A DNA stretch of 64,000 nucleotides from JAKFDK01 sp036676195 (GTDB lineage: Bacteria > Bacillota > Sulfobacillia > Symbiobacteriales > ZC4RG38), in assembly GCA_036676195.1 (NCBI GenBank), contig JAKFDK010000121.1:1-64000 (forward strand). The letters are read 5' to 3'. This document shows, piece after piece, positions 17,551 to 25,966 of this stretch. The position numbers were made by a program, and so were the translations under genes. Within the stretch, counting starts at the first letter, position 1; each line of letters opens with the position of its first letter. Under the pieces are notes generated by a model. It worked only from the letters and a program-made list of their open reading frames with translations. It was not told the origin of the DNA and made no database searches.

Positions 17551-18365
17551 TGGAAACGGTCCAACCGAAGAGCCGGCTGTCCCGGCGGTTGGCGGCCCTG
17601 CGGGCCGAGGGGGGCAAAGCCCTGGTGACCTATCTGTGCGCCGGTGACCCCGATCTGGAGACCACCTTTGCCCTCGTCCGGGCGCTGGCGGCCGCCGGCA
17701 GCGACGTGATCGAACTCGGTGTGCCCTACTCCGACCCCCTGGCCGACGGCCCGGTGATTCAGGCCGCCGCCCAGCGGGCCTTGGCGGCGGGGACCACCCC
17801 GCCGGCCTGTCTGGACCTGGTGGCTCGTCTGCGCCAGGCCGGCTGCGAGATTCCCATTGTGCTGATGGGCTACTACAACCCGATTTTGCACGCAGGCGTG
17901 GCGCGCTACACCGCTGAGTGCGCCGCCGCCGGCGTGGACGGGCTGATCGTGCCTGACCTGCCGCACGAGGAGTCCGACGAACTGCGGGCCGCCTGCCGCA
18001 CCGCCGGGGTCGACCTGATTCCGCTGCTGGCCCCCACCAGCCCGCCTGAACGGGTGGCGGCAATTTGCCGGGAAGCCGGCGGCTTTGTCTACTGTGTGAG
18101 CCTGACCGGCGTCACCGGGACCCGTGCCACCCTATCTGACCGGTTCCAGCCCCTGGTGGAGCTGGTGCGGCAGCACACCGGCCTGCCGGTGGCGGTGGGG
18201 TTTGGTATCAGCACCGCCGAGCAGGCCCGCCGGGTGGCACAGACAGCCGATGCCGTCATCGTGGGCAGTGCGGTGGTCAAGCTCTGCGGCGACGGCGGCA
18301 GCACCGCCGAAGTGGTGGAGCGAGTGACCGGCTATGTGCAGGAACTGGCTCGGGGACTGAAATAA
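17550..18365 (+). CDS. trpA: Tryptophan synthase alpha chain
   Basis: 271 residues, a TIM barrel releasing indole to TrpB. The catalytic Glu is in VIELGVPYSDPLADGPVIQ, with catalytic Asp and Tyr regions in the following strands, and the phosphate site GFGISTAEQA. The ATG shares one base with the trpB stop (TGATG), with GGAGGGGA upstream. Last gene of the trp operon. Confidence 0.98.
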   Translation: METVQPKSRLSRRLAALRAEGGKALVTYLCAGDPDLETTFALVRALAAAGSDVIELGVPYSDPLADGPVIQAAAQRALAAGTTPPACLDLVARLRQAGCEIPIVLMGYYNPILHAGVARYTAECAAAGVDGLIVPDLPHEESDELRAACRTAGVDLIPLLAPTSPPERVAAICREAGGFVYCVSLTGVTGTRATLSDRFQPLVELVRQHTGLPVAVGFGISTAEQARRVAQTADAVIVGSAVVKLCGDGGSTAEVVERVTGYVQELARGLK

Positions 18366-18403
18366 ATACCCATGGGTGCAGGGGCGGAAGCCACCGGAAC
18401 TAC

Positions 18404-18432
18404 TTGACCAGTATTGGGAGAGGTGCTATACT
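18404..18432 (+). promoter_or_regulatory. Promoter of the aroF leader
   Basis: TTGACC (18404-18409), 17-base spacer, TATACT (18427-18432): a good sigma-A promoter. It starts a separate transcript after trpA, so aroF-tyrA-aroA can be controlled independently. Confidence 0.8.
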
Positions 18433-18435
18433 CAC

Positions 18436-18822
18436 TCCCAACAGTGAAAACGATGACCGGGAGAACGTAAGTCGGATCCCCGTAACCTCAGAGAGCCGGT
18501 GGGGACCGGTGCCGGGCCACCCACAACCAACCTCGGTTGTGGCCAGCCAGGCGGCGGGACATGGTGCAAACCGGTGGTCGGGGCTGGCTGAATACACCCG
18601 GGAGTGCGGAACGAACCTGTCCCTGCTGCCTGACCCGACCGGACAACCCGGCCGGTGCGGGGGCGGCGGCCGGAAGTAGTGACCGACGGTCTCCTCCACC
18701 GTTAGCCGGAGGGGCGCTTGATGGAGCGCCGGTCAAGTGGGTCTGCCGTGCAGGCGGACCAATGAGGGTGGTACCACGGAAGCATTGGCTTCCGTCCCTT
18801 GCCTGGGGACGGAGGCCTTTTT
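18436..18822 (+). promoter_or_regulatory. T-box riboswitch, tRNA-Tyr specific, for aroF-tyrA-aroA
   Basis: Leader of about 390 bases. The distal stem I hairpin CCACAACC/GGTTGTGG is at about 18519-18543. The specifier is TAC at 18593-18595 in GAA-TAC-ACC, the same context as TGG in the trp leader. The canonical T-box AGGGTGGTACCACGG is at 18765-18779. Uncharged tRNA-Tyr should turn on the DAHP synthase operon. Confidence 0.9.
18787..18822 (+). terminator. T-box-controlled terminator of the aroF leader
   Basis: GGCTTCCGTCCC pairs with GGGACGGAGGCC over 12 bp, then TTTTT, immediately after the T-box sequence. Confidence 0.9.
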
Positions 18823-18879
18823 ATGTCTTCGCTTCCTGCGGCGAAAGGTATAAACATAAACGTTAGGGGTGCTGACCAA

Positions 18880-19920
18880 ATGGTAATCATCATGCGCAAG
18901 GGTGCCACGAACCCGGAAATCGATGCGGTTGTCGAGAAGGTGAAGCGGGTCGGATTTGGCGTGCACCTGAGCCGTGGCGTGGAAAGCACCATCGTAGGTG
19001 CCATTGGCGGCGACCGGCGGGCCCTGGAGTCCCTCAATCTGGAATCCCACCCGGGGGTGGACCGGGTGATGCGGGTAACCAAACCGTACAAACTGGCCAG
19101 CCGTGAGTTCCATCCGGCCGATACAGTGGTGGAAGTGGGTGGCGTCCGCTTTGGCGGCGGCGACGTGCCGGTGATCGCCGGTCCCTGCGCCGTGGAGGGC
19201 CTGGAACTGTTCCTGGAGGCGGCCCAGGCGGTGAAGGAAAGCGGTGCCAGCATCCTGCGCGGCGGGGCGTACAAGCCCCGGTCCTCGCCGTACAGCTTCC
19301 AGGGCATGGAGGAGGAAGGTCTGAAGATCCTGGCCGAAGCCCGGGAGCGGACCGGCCTGCCCGTCTGCACCGAAGTCATCGACCTGGAAACGGTAGACCT
19401 GGTGGCTGCCTACGCTGACATCATCCAGGTCGGTGCCCGCAACGCCCAGAACTATCCCTTGCTCAAGGCGCTGGGGCGGATCAACCGTCCGGTGCTGCTC
19501 AAGCGGGGCTTCGGCAATACCATCGAGGAATGGCTCTGTGCCGCCGAGTATATTCTGGCCGGTGGGAATCCGAATGTGATCCTGTGCGAGCGGGGCATCC
19601 GCACCTATGAGCAGTCCACCCGCTTTACGCTGGACATCGCCGCCGTACCGGTGGCCAAGCAATTGACCCACCTGCCCATCGTGATAGATCCCAGTCACGC
19701 CGCCGGCAAGCGGCAGTATGTCGGGCCGCTGGCCCTGGCCGGTATAGCCGCCGGCTGCGACGGGTTAGAGATCGAGGTCCACCCCCGGCCGGACGAATCC
19801 ATCTCCGACGCCGCCCAGGCCGTGAGCCCGGCCGCCTTCCGGACCATGATGCACGAACTGACCGGTGTGGCAGCCGTGCTGGGCCGGCGGGTGCCCCTGC
19901 CGGTGGGTGCCGGTGCCTGA
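18880..19920 (+). CDS. aroF: 3-deoxy-7-phosphoheptulonate (DAHP) synthase, type I beta
   Basis: 346 residues. First step of the shikimate pathway, PEP plus erythrose-4-phosphate. The N-terminal ferredoxin-like regulatory domain (about 1-75) precedes the barrel with VIAGPCAVEG, LRGGAYKPRSSPYSFQG and DPSHAAGKR. ATG 18880 with AGGGGTG 8 bases upstream; the frame is open further left but that would run through the terminator. The regulatory domain in relatives gives Tyr or prephenate feedback, which fits its Tyr T-box. Confidence 0.97.
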   Translation: MVIIMRKGATNPEIDAVVEKVKRVGFGVHLSRGVESTIVGAIGGDRRALESLNLESHPGVDRVMRVTKPYKLASREFHPADTVVEVGGVRFGGGDVPVIAGPCAVEGLELFLEAAQAVKESGASILRGGAYKPRSSPYSFQGMEEEGLKILAEARERTGLPVCTEVIDLETVDLVAAYADIIQVGARNAQNYPLLKALGRINRPVLLKRGFGNTIEEWLCAAEYILAGGNPNVILCERGIRTYEQSTRFTLDIAAVPVAKQLTHLPIVIDPSHAAGKRQYVGPLALAGIAAGCDGLEIEVHPRPDESISDAAQAVSPAAFRTMMHELTGVAAVLGRRVPLPVGAGA

Positions 19921-20782
19921 CCTGAACTTTCATAAAGTGGCCGTCTGGGGCATGGGCCTGATGGGCGGCTCACTGGGGCTGGCCCTGAAGACGGCCGGGG
20001 TGGCGGAGCAGGTGGTGGCCATCGGCCGGGACCCCCGCTCCCTGCAGGAAGCCCTGCGGGTCGGCGCCGCCGACCAGTGTACCCTGGATCCGGCCGAAGG
20101 GCTGGCCGGTGCCGACCTGCTGGTGCTGGGGTCGCCGGTACGGGTGATCATCGACCAGGCCCGGCAGTGGGGGCCGCAGGTGCCCCCCGGCTGCGTGGTC
20201 ACCGACCTGGGCTCCACCAAGGCGGCCGTGGTCGCCGCCTGGGAACGGCATCTGCACCCGGAGGCTGCCTTTGTCGGCTCACACCCCATGTGCGGCTCCG
20301 AGAAGACCGGGGTGACCAACAGCCGGGCCGACCTGTACCGGGGCGCCCGCTGGGTCATTACAGTGACCGAACGCACCCCGCCCCGGGCGGGTGCCCTGGT
20401 GGCGGCCATGGCCGAGGCCATCGGCGCCCGCACCCTGTGGATGCCGCCCGATCTGCACGACCGCCGGGTCGCCTACATCAGCCACCTGCCGCAACTGGTG
20501 GCCACGGCGACCGCCGCGGCGGCCCAGTCCGGGGATGAACACACGGGCTGGGCCCTGAATCTGGCGGCAGGCGGCTTTCGGGATACAACGCGCATTGCCG
20601 CCAGTCCGGCCCATGTCTGGCAGGACATCCTCTTCACCAACCAGGCGGCTGTCCTGGAGTCGCTGGCCGCCTTTCGGGCGGCTCTGGACGGGTTGGAAGA
20701 AGCGGTGCGCAGCGGCGATGCCGCCGCCGTGGAGCACTGGTTTGACCGGGCGCACCTGGCCCGCGGGGCACTGCCCGGGTAG
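19913..20782 (+). CDS. tyrA: Prephenate dehydrogenase
   Basis: 289 residues. Oxidises prephenate to hydroxyphenylpyruvate for Tyr. NAD-binding VAVWGMGLMGGSLGLAL at the N-terminus, VTDLGSTKAAVV, the catalytic His in GSHPMCGSEKTGV, and YISHLPQLVA. It stops about 80 residues short of Bacillus TyrA because there is no C-terminal ACT domain. GTG 19913 (or 19907) overlaps the aroF end; no ATG is available before the NAD motif. Confidence 0.95.
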   Translation: MPDLNFHKVAVWGMGLMGGSLGLALKTAGVAEQVVAIGRDPRSLQEALRVGAADQCTLDPAEGLAGADLLVLGSPVRVIIDQARQWGPQVPPGCVVTDLGSTKAAVVAAWERHLHPEAAFVGSHPMCGSEKTGVTNSRADLYRGARWVITVTERTPPRAGALVAAMAEAIGARTLWMPPDLHDRRVAYISHLPQLVATATAAAAQSGDEHTGWALNLAAGGFRDTTRIAASPAHVWQDILFTNQAAVLESLAAFRAALDGLEEAVRSGDAAAVEHWFDRAHLARGALPG

Positions 20783-20817
20783 GGGTGGTGCCACCACAGA
20801 CAATGGGGTGGAGCAGG

Positions 20818-22101
20818 ATGTGGACGGTCAGCAAAGGAGGCGCGCTGCGCGGCGCCCTCCGGGTTCCGGGCGACAAATCGATTTCCCACCGGGCAGTCAT
20901 GTTCGGTGCCATCAGTCAAGGCACCACGGAAATCACCGGTTTTCTCCCCGGAGCCGACTGCAAGAGTACGATTCGCTGTTTCCGCGCCCTGGGCGTGGAA
21001 ATCGAGGAACGGGCGCCTGATCACGTACTGGTGCACGGCCACGGGCTGCAGGGCCTGCGTGAGGCGGCCGATGTGCTCGATGTGGGCAACTCCGGCACCA
21101 CCATCCGCCTCATCTCCGGCCTGCTGGCCGGCCAGCCGTTTTTCAGTGTCCTGACGGGCGATGCTTCCATTCGTAGGCGGCCGATGGACCGGGTCACCGC
21201 ACCCCTGCGGCAGATGGGCGCACGCATCAACGGCCGCCAGGGCGGGCGGCTGGCGCCGCTGGCGATCCGTGGCACAGCCCTGCAGCCGCAGCATTACCAG
21301 TCGCCGGTGGCCAGTGCCCAGGTCAAGTCCAGCATCCTGTTGGCCGGGCTCACCTGCGAGGGGCAGACCAGCGTGACCGAACCGGCCCGCAGCCGTGATC
21401 ATACCGAGCGGATGTTGCGGGGCTTCGGCGCCGAGGTCCGGGTCGACGGGCTGACTGCCACCGTCACCGGGCGCCCCCAACTGAGCGGGCAGCGGGTGCA
21501 GGTGCCGGGGGACATCAGCTCTGCCGCCTTCTTCCTGGTGGCAGCCAGTATCGTCCCCGGGTCGGAACTGCTCATCGAAGGGGTGGGGATCAATCCCACC
21601 CGGACCGGCCTCCTGGACGCTCTGGCGGCCATGGGGGCGAGCATTACCCAACTGAACGGACGGGAGGAAGCCGGCGAGCCTGTGGCCGATCTGCTGGTAC
21701 GAGCCGCCGACCTTCGGGCTACCACCATTGCCGGCGAACTGATCCCCCGCCTGGTGGACGAGATCCCGGTGCTGGCGGTGGCTGCCTGCTATGCCGCCGG
21801 CACCACCTACATTCGCAACGCCGAGGAACTGCGGGTGAAGGAGTCTGACCGCATTGCCTGCATGGTGGCGGAGTTGCGCAAGTTGGGTGCAGAAGTGGAG
21901 GAACTGGCCGACGGCATGGTGATTACGGGCGGCCGCCCCCTGCACGGGGCGGCGGTGCAGTCCTACGACGACCATCGTATGGCCATGGCGCTGGCCGTGG
22001 CTGGCCTGAGGGCCGGCGGTGAGCTGCAGATTCACGGGGCAGAGGCAGTGGACGTGAGTTTCCCCGGTTTTGCCGCCGCTCTGGAAAACCTACGCAAATG
22101 A
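20818..22101 (+). CDS. aroA: 5-enolpyruvylshikimate-3-phosphate synthase
   Basis: 427 residues. Transfers enolpyruvate from PEP to shikimate-3-phosphate. PGDKSISHRAVM, the PEP loop DVGNSGTTIRLISG, RRPMDRVTAPLRQMGA and the late KESDRIACMVAELRKLGA are all present. The active-site loop GNSGTT has the usual residues. ATG 20818 is chosen for GGTGGAG upstream; GTG 20785 is an in-frame alternative. Ends the Tyr-controlled operon. Confidence 0.97.
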   Translation: MWTVSKGGALRGALRVPGDKSISHRAVMFGAISQGTTEITGFLPGADCKSTIRCFRALGVEIEERAPDHVLVHGHGLQGLREAADVLDVGNSGTTIRLISGLLAGQPFFSVLTGDASIRRRPMDRVTAPLRQMGARINGRQGGRLAPLAIRGTALQPQHYQSPVASAQVKSSILLAGLTCEGQTSVTEPARSRDHTERMLRGFGAEVRVDGLTATVTGRPQLSGQRVQVPGDISSAAFFLVAASIVPGSELLIEGVGINPTRTGLLDALAAMGASITQLNGREEAGEPVADLLVRAADLRATTIAGELIPRLVDEIPVLAVAACYAAGTTYIRNAEELRVKESDRIACMVAELRKLGAEVEELADGMVITGGRPLHGAAVQSYDDHRMAMALAVAGLRAGGELQIHGAEAVDVSFPGFAAALENLRK

Positions 22102-22110
22102 AAGACATCA

Positions 22111-22143
22111 GGGGACGGCCGGACGGCCGTCCCCTTCAATTTC
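22111..22143 (+). terminator. Terminator after aroA
   Basis: GGGGACGGCC, GGAC loop, GGCCGTCCCC (10-bp perfect stem), then TTCAATTT. Confidence 0.75.
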
Positions 22144-22146
22144 CAC

Positions 22147-22175
22147 TTATAGTGGGGCCACTGGCAGGCATTCTA
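22147..22175 (+). promoter_or_regulatory. Candidate forespore (sigma-G type) promoter of the SASP gene
   Basis: CATTCTA at 22169-22175 matches the sigma-G -10 form CATnnTA. TTATA at 22147-22151, 17 bases upstream, is a partial -35. It is correctly placed about 30 bases before the SASP ribosome site. Confidence 0.45.
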
Positions 22176-22206
22176 ATACCACAAACCAACAACGGAGGTG
22201 CGCAGG

Positions 22207-22530
22207 ATGCCGCGGAATAACCAGAAGGTGGTCCCGCAGGCTGCCCAGGCGCTCGACCGCCTGAAGCAGGAGACGGCTGCTGAACTGGGAATCCCGAACT
22301 ACCAGGGATACTTGGGCGACGTGCCCTCCAAGCAGAATGGTGCCGTGGGCGGCCACATGGTCCGGAAGATGATCCGCCTGGCCGAGTCCCAAATCGCCGG
22401 AACCCCCAACCCAACGGCCATTACCGGCCCGTCCACCACTGCTCCGACCGGTATTGCCGGTGGTCCTGGTTACGCCGGTGGTGCGGCCGCCGGATTCACG
22501 GCTCCCACGACACCTGGTCCGACCGCCTAG
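22207..22530 (+). CDS. Alpha/beta-type small acid-soluble spore protein with a low-complexity tail
   Basis: 107 residues. The first 65 carry both SASP signatures: ALDRLKQETAAELGI, where GPR cleaves after a Glu, and GAVGGHMVRKMIRLAESQ for DNA binding. These proteins coat and protect spore DNA. Residues 66-107 are a Pro/Thr/Gly/Ala-rich tail not seen in ordinary 60-90 residue SASPs. ATG 22207 with GGAGGTG upstream. It converges with gpr, whose product degrades it at germination. Confidence 0.88.
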   Translation: MPRNNQKVVPQAAQALDRLKQETAAELGIPNYQGYLGDVPSKQNGAVGGHMVRKMIRLAESQIAGTPNPTAITGPSTTAPTGIAGGPGYAGGAAAGFTAPTTPGPTA

Positions 22531-22544
22531 ATCATACGGCCGGC

Positions 22545-22573
22545 AGGGCGCCACTCAGTGGCGCCCTGTTCTT
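22545..22573. terminator. Bidirectional terminator between the SASP gene and gpr
   Basis: AGGGCGCCAC, TCA loop, GTGGCGCCCT: a perfect 10-bp stem in the 65-base gap between two convergent genes, followed by GTTCTTG on the plus strand. Confidence 0.7.
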
Positions 22574-22595
22574 GTCCTGGATAAACAGCAGCGGG

Positions 22596-23585
22596 TCAGA
22601 CATAACGCAGAAAATCACGGGACTCTACGCTGGTGTGCAGCGTCGCATTCAGGGCGCCGGCAATGACCCGGCTCATGTCTTCAATTAACTCATCCACTTC
22701 CTTGGGCGTTACCACCAGCGGGCCAACCCGGGGGTCGAGCACGCCCTCGATCAACTTCCGGCGTTGCTGCGGGTCGTAGGTGGTGATGACCTCGAAGAAC
22801 GGGTTCTTGCCCTGCAGGGATGCACCGATCATGGCAATGGTATCCATGACAATGGTGCTGGCATGGACCACCGTTGGCACCCCCACAGCCAGTACCGGCA
22901 CGCCCAGGGTAGCACGGTTCAGGCCAATGCGGCGCGCCCCGAGACCACTGCCGGGATGGATCCCGGAATCAGCCAGTTGGATCGAGGTGCCGATTCGTTC
23001 CAGGCTGCGGGCGGCCAGAGCGTCAATGGCAATCACCAGGTCTGGCTGAATATGCTCGACAATGCCCTGGATGATTTCCCCGGTTTCAATCCCCGTGGCG
23101 CCCAGTACGCCCGGGGCCACCGCCGCCACCGGCCGCAGACCGCCCTGCAGTTCCTCGGGTACATAGTCTTTCAGGTGTCGGGTGACCAGGAGCTTCCTGA
23201 CCACCCGCGGCCCCAGAGCGTCCGGGGTAGCGCTGGCGTTGCCCAGTCCCACCACCAGCACACTCTGACTGGTGTCGTCCCGCAGACCGGCCAGCCCCGC
23301 CAGTTCCCGCACCAGAATCTTGCCCACCTGTTCCTGTACGTCCAGATTACGCCGGCGCAATTCAGGGGCATCCAGGGTAATATAGCGCCCCGGCAGCTTG
23401 CCGGTGGCCTGTTGGCCCTCGGCACTGAATACCTCCACCCGGGAGAGGCGGACGCCGCCCTCGTCCTCTTCTTGCATCCGTACGCCGGGGATCTCGGTGC
23501 CGCTCCGCCCCCGGAGGGCTGCAGTGGTTTCAATGGCCAGGTCTGTATAAGGACCGTCCAGCCAGTCTGCTTCTGCCCCGCCCAT
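22596..23585 (-). CDS. gpr: Germination protease GPR
   Basis: 329 residues from ATG 23585 (GGGGGTGG upstream). Initiates SASP degradation during germination. Near the N-terminus GPYTDLAIE resembles the propeptide processing site of the zymogen. The core has VLVVGLGNASATPDALGPRVV, PGVLGATGIETGEIIQGIV and PDLVIAIDALAARSLERIGTSIQL, all strongly conserved in the A25 family. The reverse strand carries a forespore-type promoter upstream. Adjacent to its substrate gene. Confidence 0.96.
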   Translation of the reverse strand: MGGAEADWLDGPYTDLAIETTAALRGRSGTEIPGVRMQEEDEGGVRLSRVEVFSAEGQQATGKLPGRYITLDAPELRRRNLDVQEQVGKILVRELAGLAGLRDDTSQSVLVVGLGNASATPDALGPRVVRKLLVTRHLKDYVPEELQGGLRPVAAVAPGVLGATGIETGEIIQGIVEHIQPDLVIAIDALAARSLERIGTSIQLADSGIHPGSGLGARRIGLNRATLGVPVLAVGVPTVVHASTIVMDTIAMIGASLQGKNPFFEVITTYDPQQRRKLIEGVLDPRVGPLVVTPKEVDELIEDMSRVIAGALNATLHTSVESRDFLRYV

Positions 23586-23616
23586 CGTTGCCACCCCCGC
23601 GATTTTGCTGCGCGCT

Positions 23617-23646
23617 AGTTTATCCCGGGCGCCGTGTGTTTTATGT
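23617..23646 (-). promoter_or_regulatory. Candidate sigma-F/G promoter of gpr
   Basis: On the reverse strand GGGATAAACT fits the forespore -10 (GGnnAnAnT). ACATA, a 4/5 match to the GyATA -35, lies 15 bases upstream, the spacing expected for sigma-F. Bacillus gpr is known to use sigma-F and sigma-G. Confidence 0.45.
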
Positions 23647-23722
23647 GCATCGCCCCGTCTGCCCGCCCGTCTCTCCAGCAACGGTAAACCGGACGATGGT
23701 ACGACCTTCCTGCATACGGGTA

Positions 23723-23751
23723 TTGAATCCATTGCTGCAATGGTTTACAAT
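23723..23751 (+). promoter_or_regulatory. Promoter of the methyltransferase pair with palindromic spacer
   Basis: TTGAAT (23723-23728), 17-base spacer, TACAAT (23746-23751). The spacer contains CCATTG-CTG-CAATGG, a perfect 6-bp inverted repeat in operator position. The start codon is about 100 bases downstream; the rest of this roughly 270-base gap shows nothing else. Confidence 0.55.
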
Positions 23752-23858
23752 GGAAGGGGACCCTTTCTTCCTGCTCCGACTCCGGTCAGCCCGGCGGCGG
23801 GGCAGTCCCGACCTGCACGCGGGTCGGGAGAACCGGGATGCGCCGGAGGTGCATGGGA

Positions 23859-24779
23859 ATGCGGGTGCCTGCATCTGAGCGGGGACCCCTGGTGCAGGGG
23901 CGGCATGTCGACCTGGGCGAGCGGGGCATTTATCATACGGGCAACCGGCTCAACGACCTGACCGGAAAGGAATGGGTCTTCGGGAGCAAGTCTGTCATCA
24001 ACATGTCCTTTCCGCCGTCCTGTCAGTTCGAACTGCGCAACCAGCACGGCGGCCAGAAGCCGCCGGAACTGTGCGCGCACCTGATCAAGATTTTCACCAA
24101 GCGGGGCCAGCGGGTGCTGGACCCCTTCATGGGCGTGGGTGGCACACTCCTGGGGGCAGCCATGTGCGACCGCCAGGCGGTGGGCGTGGAACTGAACCAA
24201 CGCTGGGTCGAGATCTACCGTGAGGTCTGCCGGCGCGAGGGCCTGCCGGAAATGACGGCCCTGGTGGGAGACAGCCGCCAGATTCTTGGGCAGGTTGGAG
24301 GCGGGTTCGACCTGCTACTGACCGATGTTCCATACTGGGACATGGACACCCGCCGCCGCTCCAACGGGAAGTTCAAGCGGGCCGGCGGGGCGGCCACCCA
24401 GCGACGCACGTCACGGCTGGGGGCCTTCGCCCCGGCTCCGGCCGCTGCAGGCAGCGAGGCGGTGCCCGGCCCGGCCGACCGGGACGACTGGCTTAAACTG
24501 ATGCGGGCGGTGTTTGCAGCCGCCACGCCTCTGGTGAAACCCCGGGGTTACGTGGCCGCCTTCATCGGGGACATGTACCATTCGGGCAGCTACCACCCGC
24601 TGTCCCATGAGCTGGCCGGGGTGCTCACTGAACTGGGCCTGACCATGAAAGCCAATCTGGTCTGGTACGACGTCGCCAAGAGCCTGCATATATACGGCTA
24701 CCGGTACGAATTCATTCCCAGCATGATTCACCAAAACATCCTGGTGTTCCGTCGGGAGCACCGGCTGCCGGGGGGGTGA
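23859..24779 (+). CDS. DNA methyltransferase, N4/N6 amino-group type
   Basis: 306 residues. The SAM-binding motif I is VLDPFMGVGGTLLGA (about residue 88), preceded by a motif X-like stretch (QKPPELCAHLIKIFT). The catalytic motif IV is TDVPYW (about 155), with Val where most enzymes have Pro. The order I then IV differs from the common beta class. A variable Arg/Ala-rich stretch (about 165-205) may be part of target recognition. ATG 23859 with GGAGGTG upstream; ATG 23853 possible. The second methyltransferase follows after 6 bases; no nuclease gene is adjacent. Target sequence unknown. Confidence 0.85.
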   Translation: MRVPASERGPLVQGRHVDLGERGIYHTGNRLNDLTGKEWVFGSKSVINMSFPPSCQFELRNQHGGQKPPELCAHLIKIFTKRGQRVLDPFMGVGGTLLGAAMCDRQAVGVELNQRWVEIYREVCRREGLPEMTALVGDSRQILGQVGGGFDLLLTDVPYWDMDTRRRSNGKFKRAGGAATQRRTSRLGAFAPAPAAAGSEAVPGPADRDDWLKLMRAVFAAATPLVKPRGYVAAFIGDMYHSGSYHPLSHELAGVLTELGLTMKANLVWYDVAKSLHIYGYRYEFIPSMIHQNILVFRREHRLPGG

Positions 24780-24785
24780 AACGCC

Positions 24786-25856
24786 GTGGGGGCATTGGCC
24801 ACGGCCGGACTGCGGCCGGTATTCATCCAGAACCGCAAATTTATTGGTTCCAAACAGAGTCTCCTGGACTTTATTCTTCAGGTGGTCGCTGAGGTGTGTC
24901 CCGATACCTGTAGTGCCCTCGATCCGTTTGCTGGCAGCGGAGTAGTGGCCTGGGCCCTGGCCAGTTGCGGGATGCAAGTGACGGCGGCTGATCATCTGTT
25001 CAGCAACTACGCGGCTGCCCGCGCCTTTCTCACCACACATCCGGGGAACGCCAGTCAGACCAGGCTGGCCGAAAGCCTCGCCGCCCTGAACCGCCTGCCG
25101 GGGTGCCCCGGCTACGCAGCCGAGCACTACGGGGGCGCCTACTTTACGGTCGAGAACGCTGCCCGCATCGACAGTATCAGAGACCAGATCGCGGCCTGGG
25201 CAGGGGCCGGAGAACTTACCCGGCAGGAGGAACTGGTGTTAATCACCAGCCTGCTGTATGCGGCGGACAAGGTGGCCAATACCTGCGGCCAGTATGACGC
25301 CTTTATGAAGCATATGGGGCACGCCCCGTACCGCTCTGACGGCACCCACCTGGTCGATGCCATGGTCTACCGCCCGCTGGAGCTGGGGATGCCTCACTCC
25401 CTGCCTGGCGGGGAGCGGCACCGGGTGATCTGCGCGGATGCCAACCGGGTGGTGGCGGGAGTGGAGGCTGACCTGCTCTACCTGGATCCGCCATACAATA
25501 CCCGCCAGTATGTGGACAACTACCATGTCCTTGAGAACATTGCTCGCTGGGACCGACCGCCGCTGGTGGGCAAGACCCGTAAGTTTGCGCGGGACCAGTT
25601 GAAGAGTCGGTATTCCAGCCGGGTCCATGCCGGAGACGCCCTGCAGGAACTCATTGCGGCGGCCCGTTGCCGCCATCTGCTGCTGAGCTATAACAATGAA
25701 GGAATTATCCCGGACGAGACCATCCTGGCGGCCATGGAGCGACGGGGACCCGTACAGGTGTTTTCCGCGGATTACCCGGTGTTCGGTCACGGGGCCGGCC
25801 GCGCCCGGCGGCGCCCGGTAGTGGAACGGCTGTTTTATTGCCGAGTGATCCGTTGA
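24786..25856 (+). CDS. DNA adenine methyltransferase, D12 class
   Basis: 356 residues. N-terminal NRKFIGSKQSLLDFI (motif X), motif I ALDPFAGSGVVAWAL (about 45-58), a long central recognition region, and motif IV LYLDPPYNTRQY (about residue 236), the alpha-class order of Dam-like N6-adenine enzymes. GTG start 6 bases after the first methyltransferase, so the two are co-transcribed. Two methyltransferases in tandem recall type IIS systems with asymmetric sites, but no restriction gene lies on either side. Confidence 0.88.
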   Translation: MGALATAGLRPVFIQNRKFIGSKQSLLDFILQVVAEVCPDTCSALDPFAGSGVVAWALASCGMQVTAADHLFSNYAAARAFLTTHPGNASQTRLAESLAALNRLPGCPGYAAEHYGGAYFTVENAARIDSIRDQIAAWAGAGELTRQEELVLITSLLYAADKVANTCGQYDAFMKHMGHAPYRSDGTHLVDAMVYRPLELGMPHSLPGGERHRVICADANRVVAGVEADLLYLDPPYNTRQYVDNYHVLENIARWDRPPLVGKTRKFARDQLKSRYSSRVHAGDALQELIAAARCRHLLLSYNNEGIIPDETILAAMERRGPVQVFSADYPVFGHGAGRARRRPVVERLFYCRVIR

Positions 25857-25966
25857 GGCGATAGGCAGGAATTGGAATGCACGCCGTCGAAGCATGAATA
25901 TATCTAATATGTTCGGCCGGGTGACTCACAAGAAAGCTGGCCGATCTTGAGGAGGCCATTGCATTC

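Noticed and set aside
16363..18063. Reverse open frame of about 566 codons opposite trpB and trpA
   Set aside because: Antisense shadow of two clear Trp synthase genes; composition is Arg/Pro/Gly-rich without motifs.
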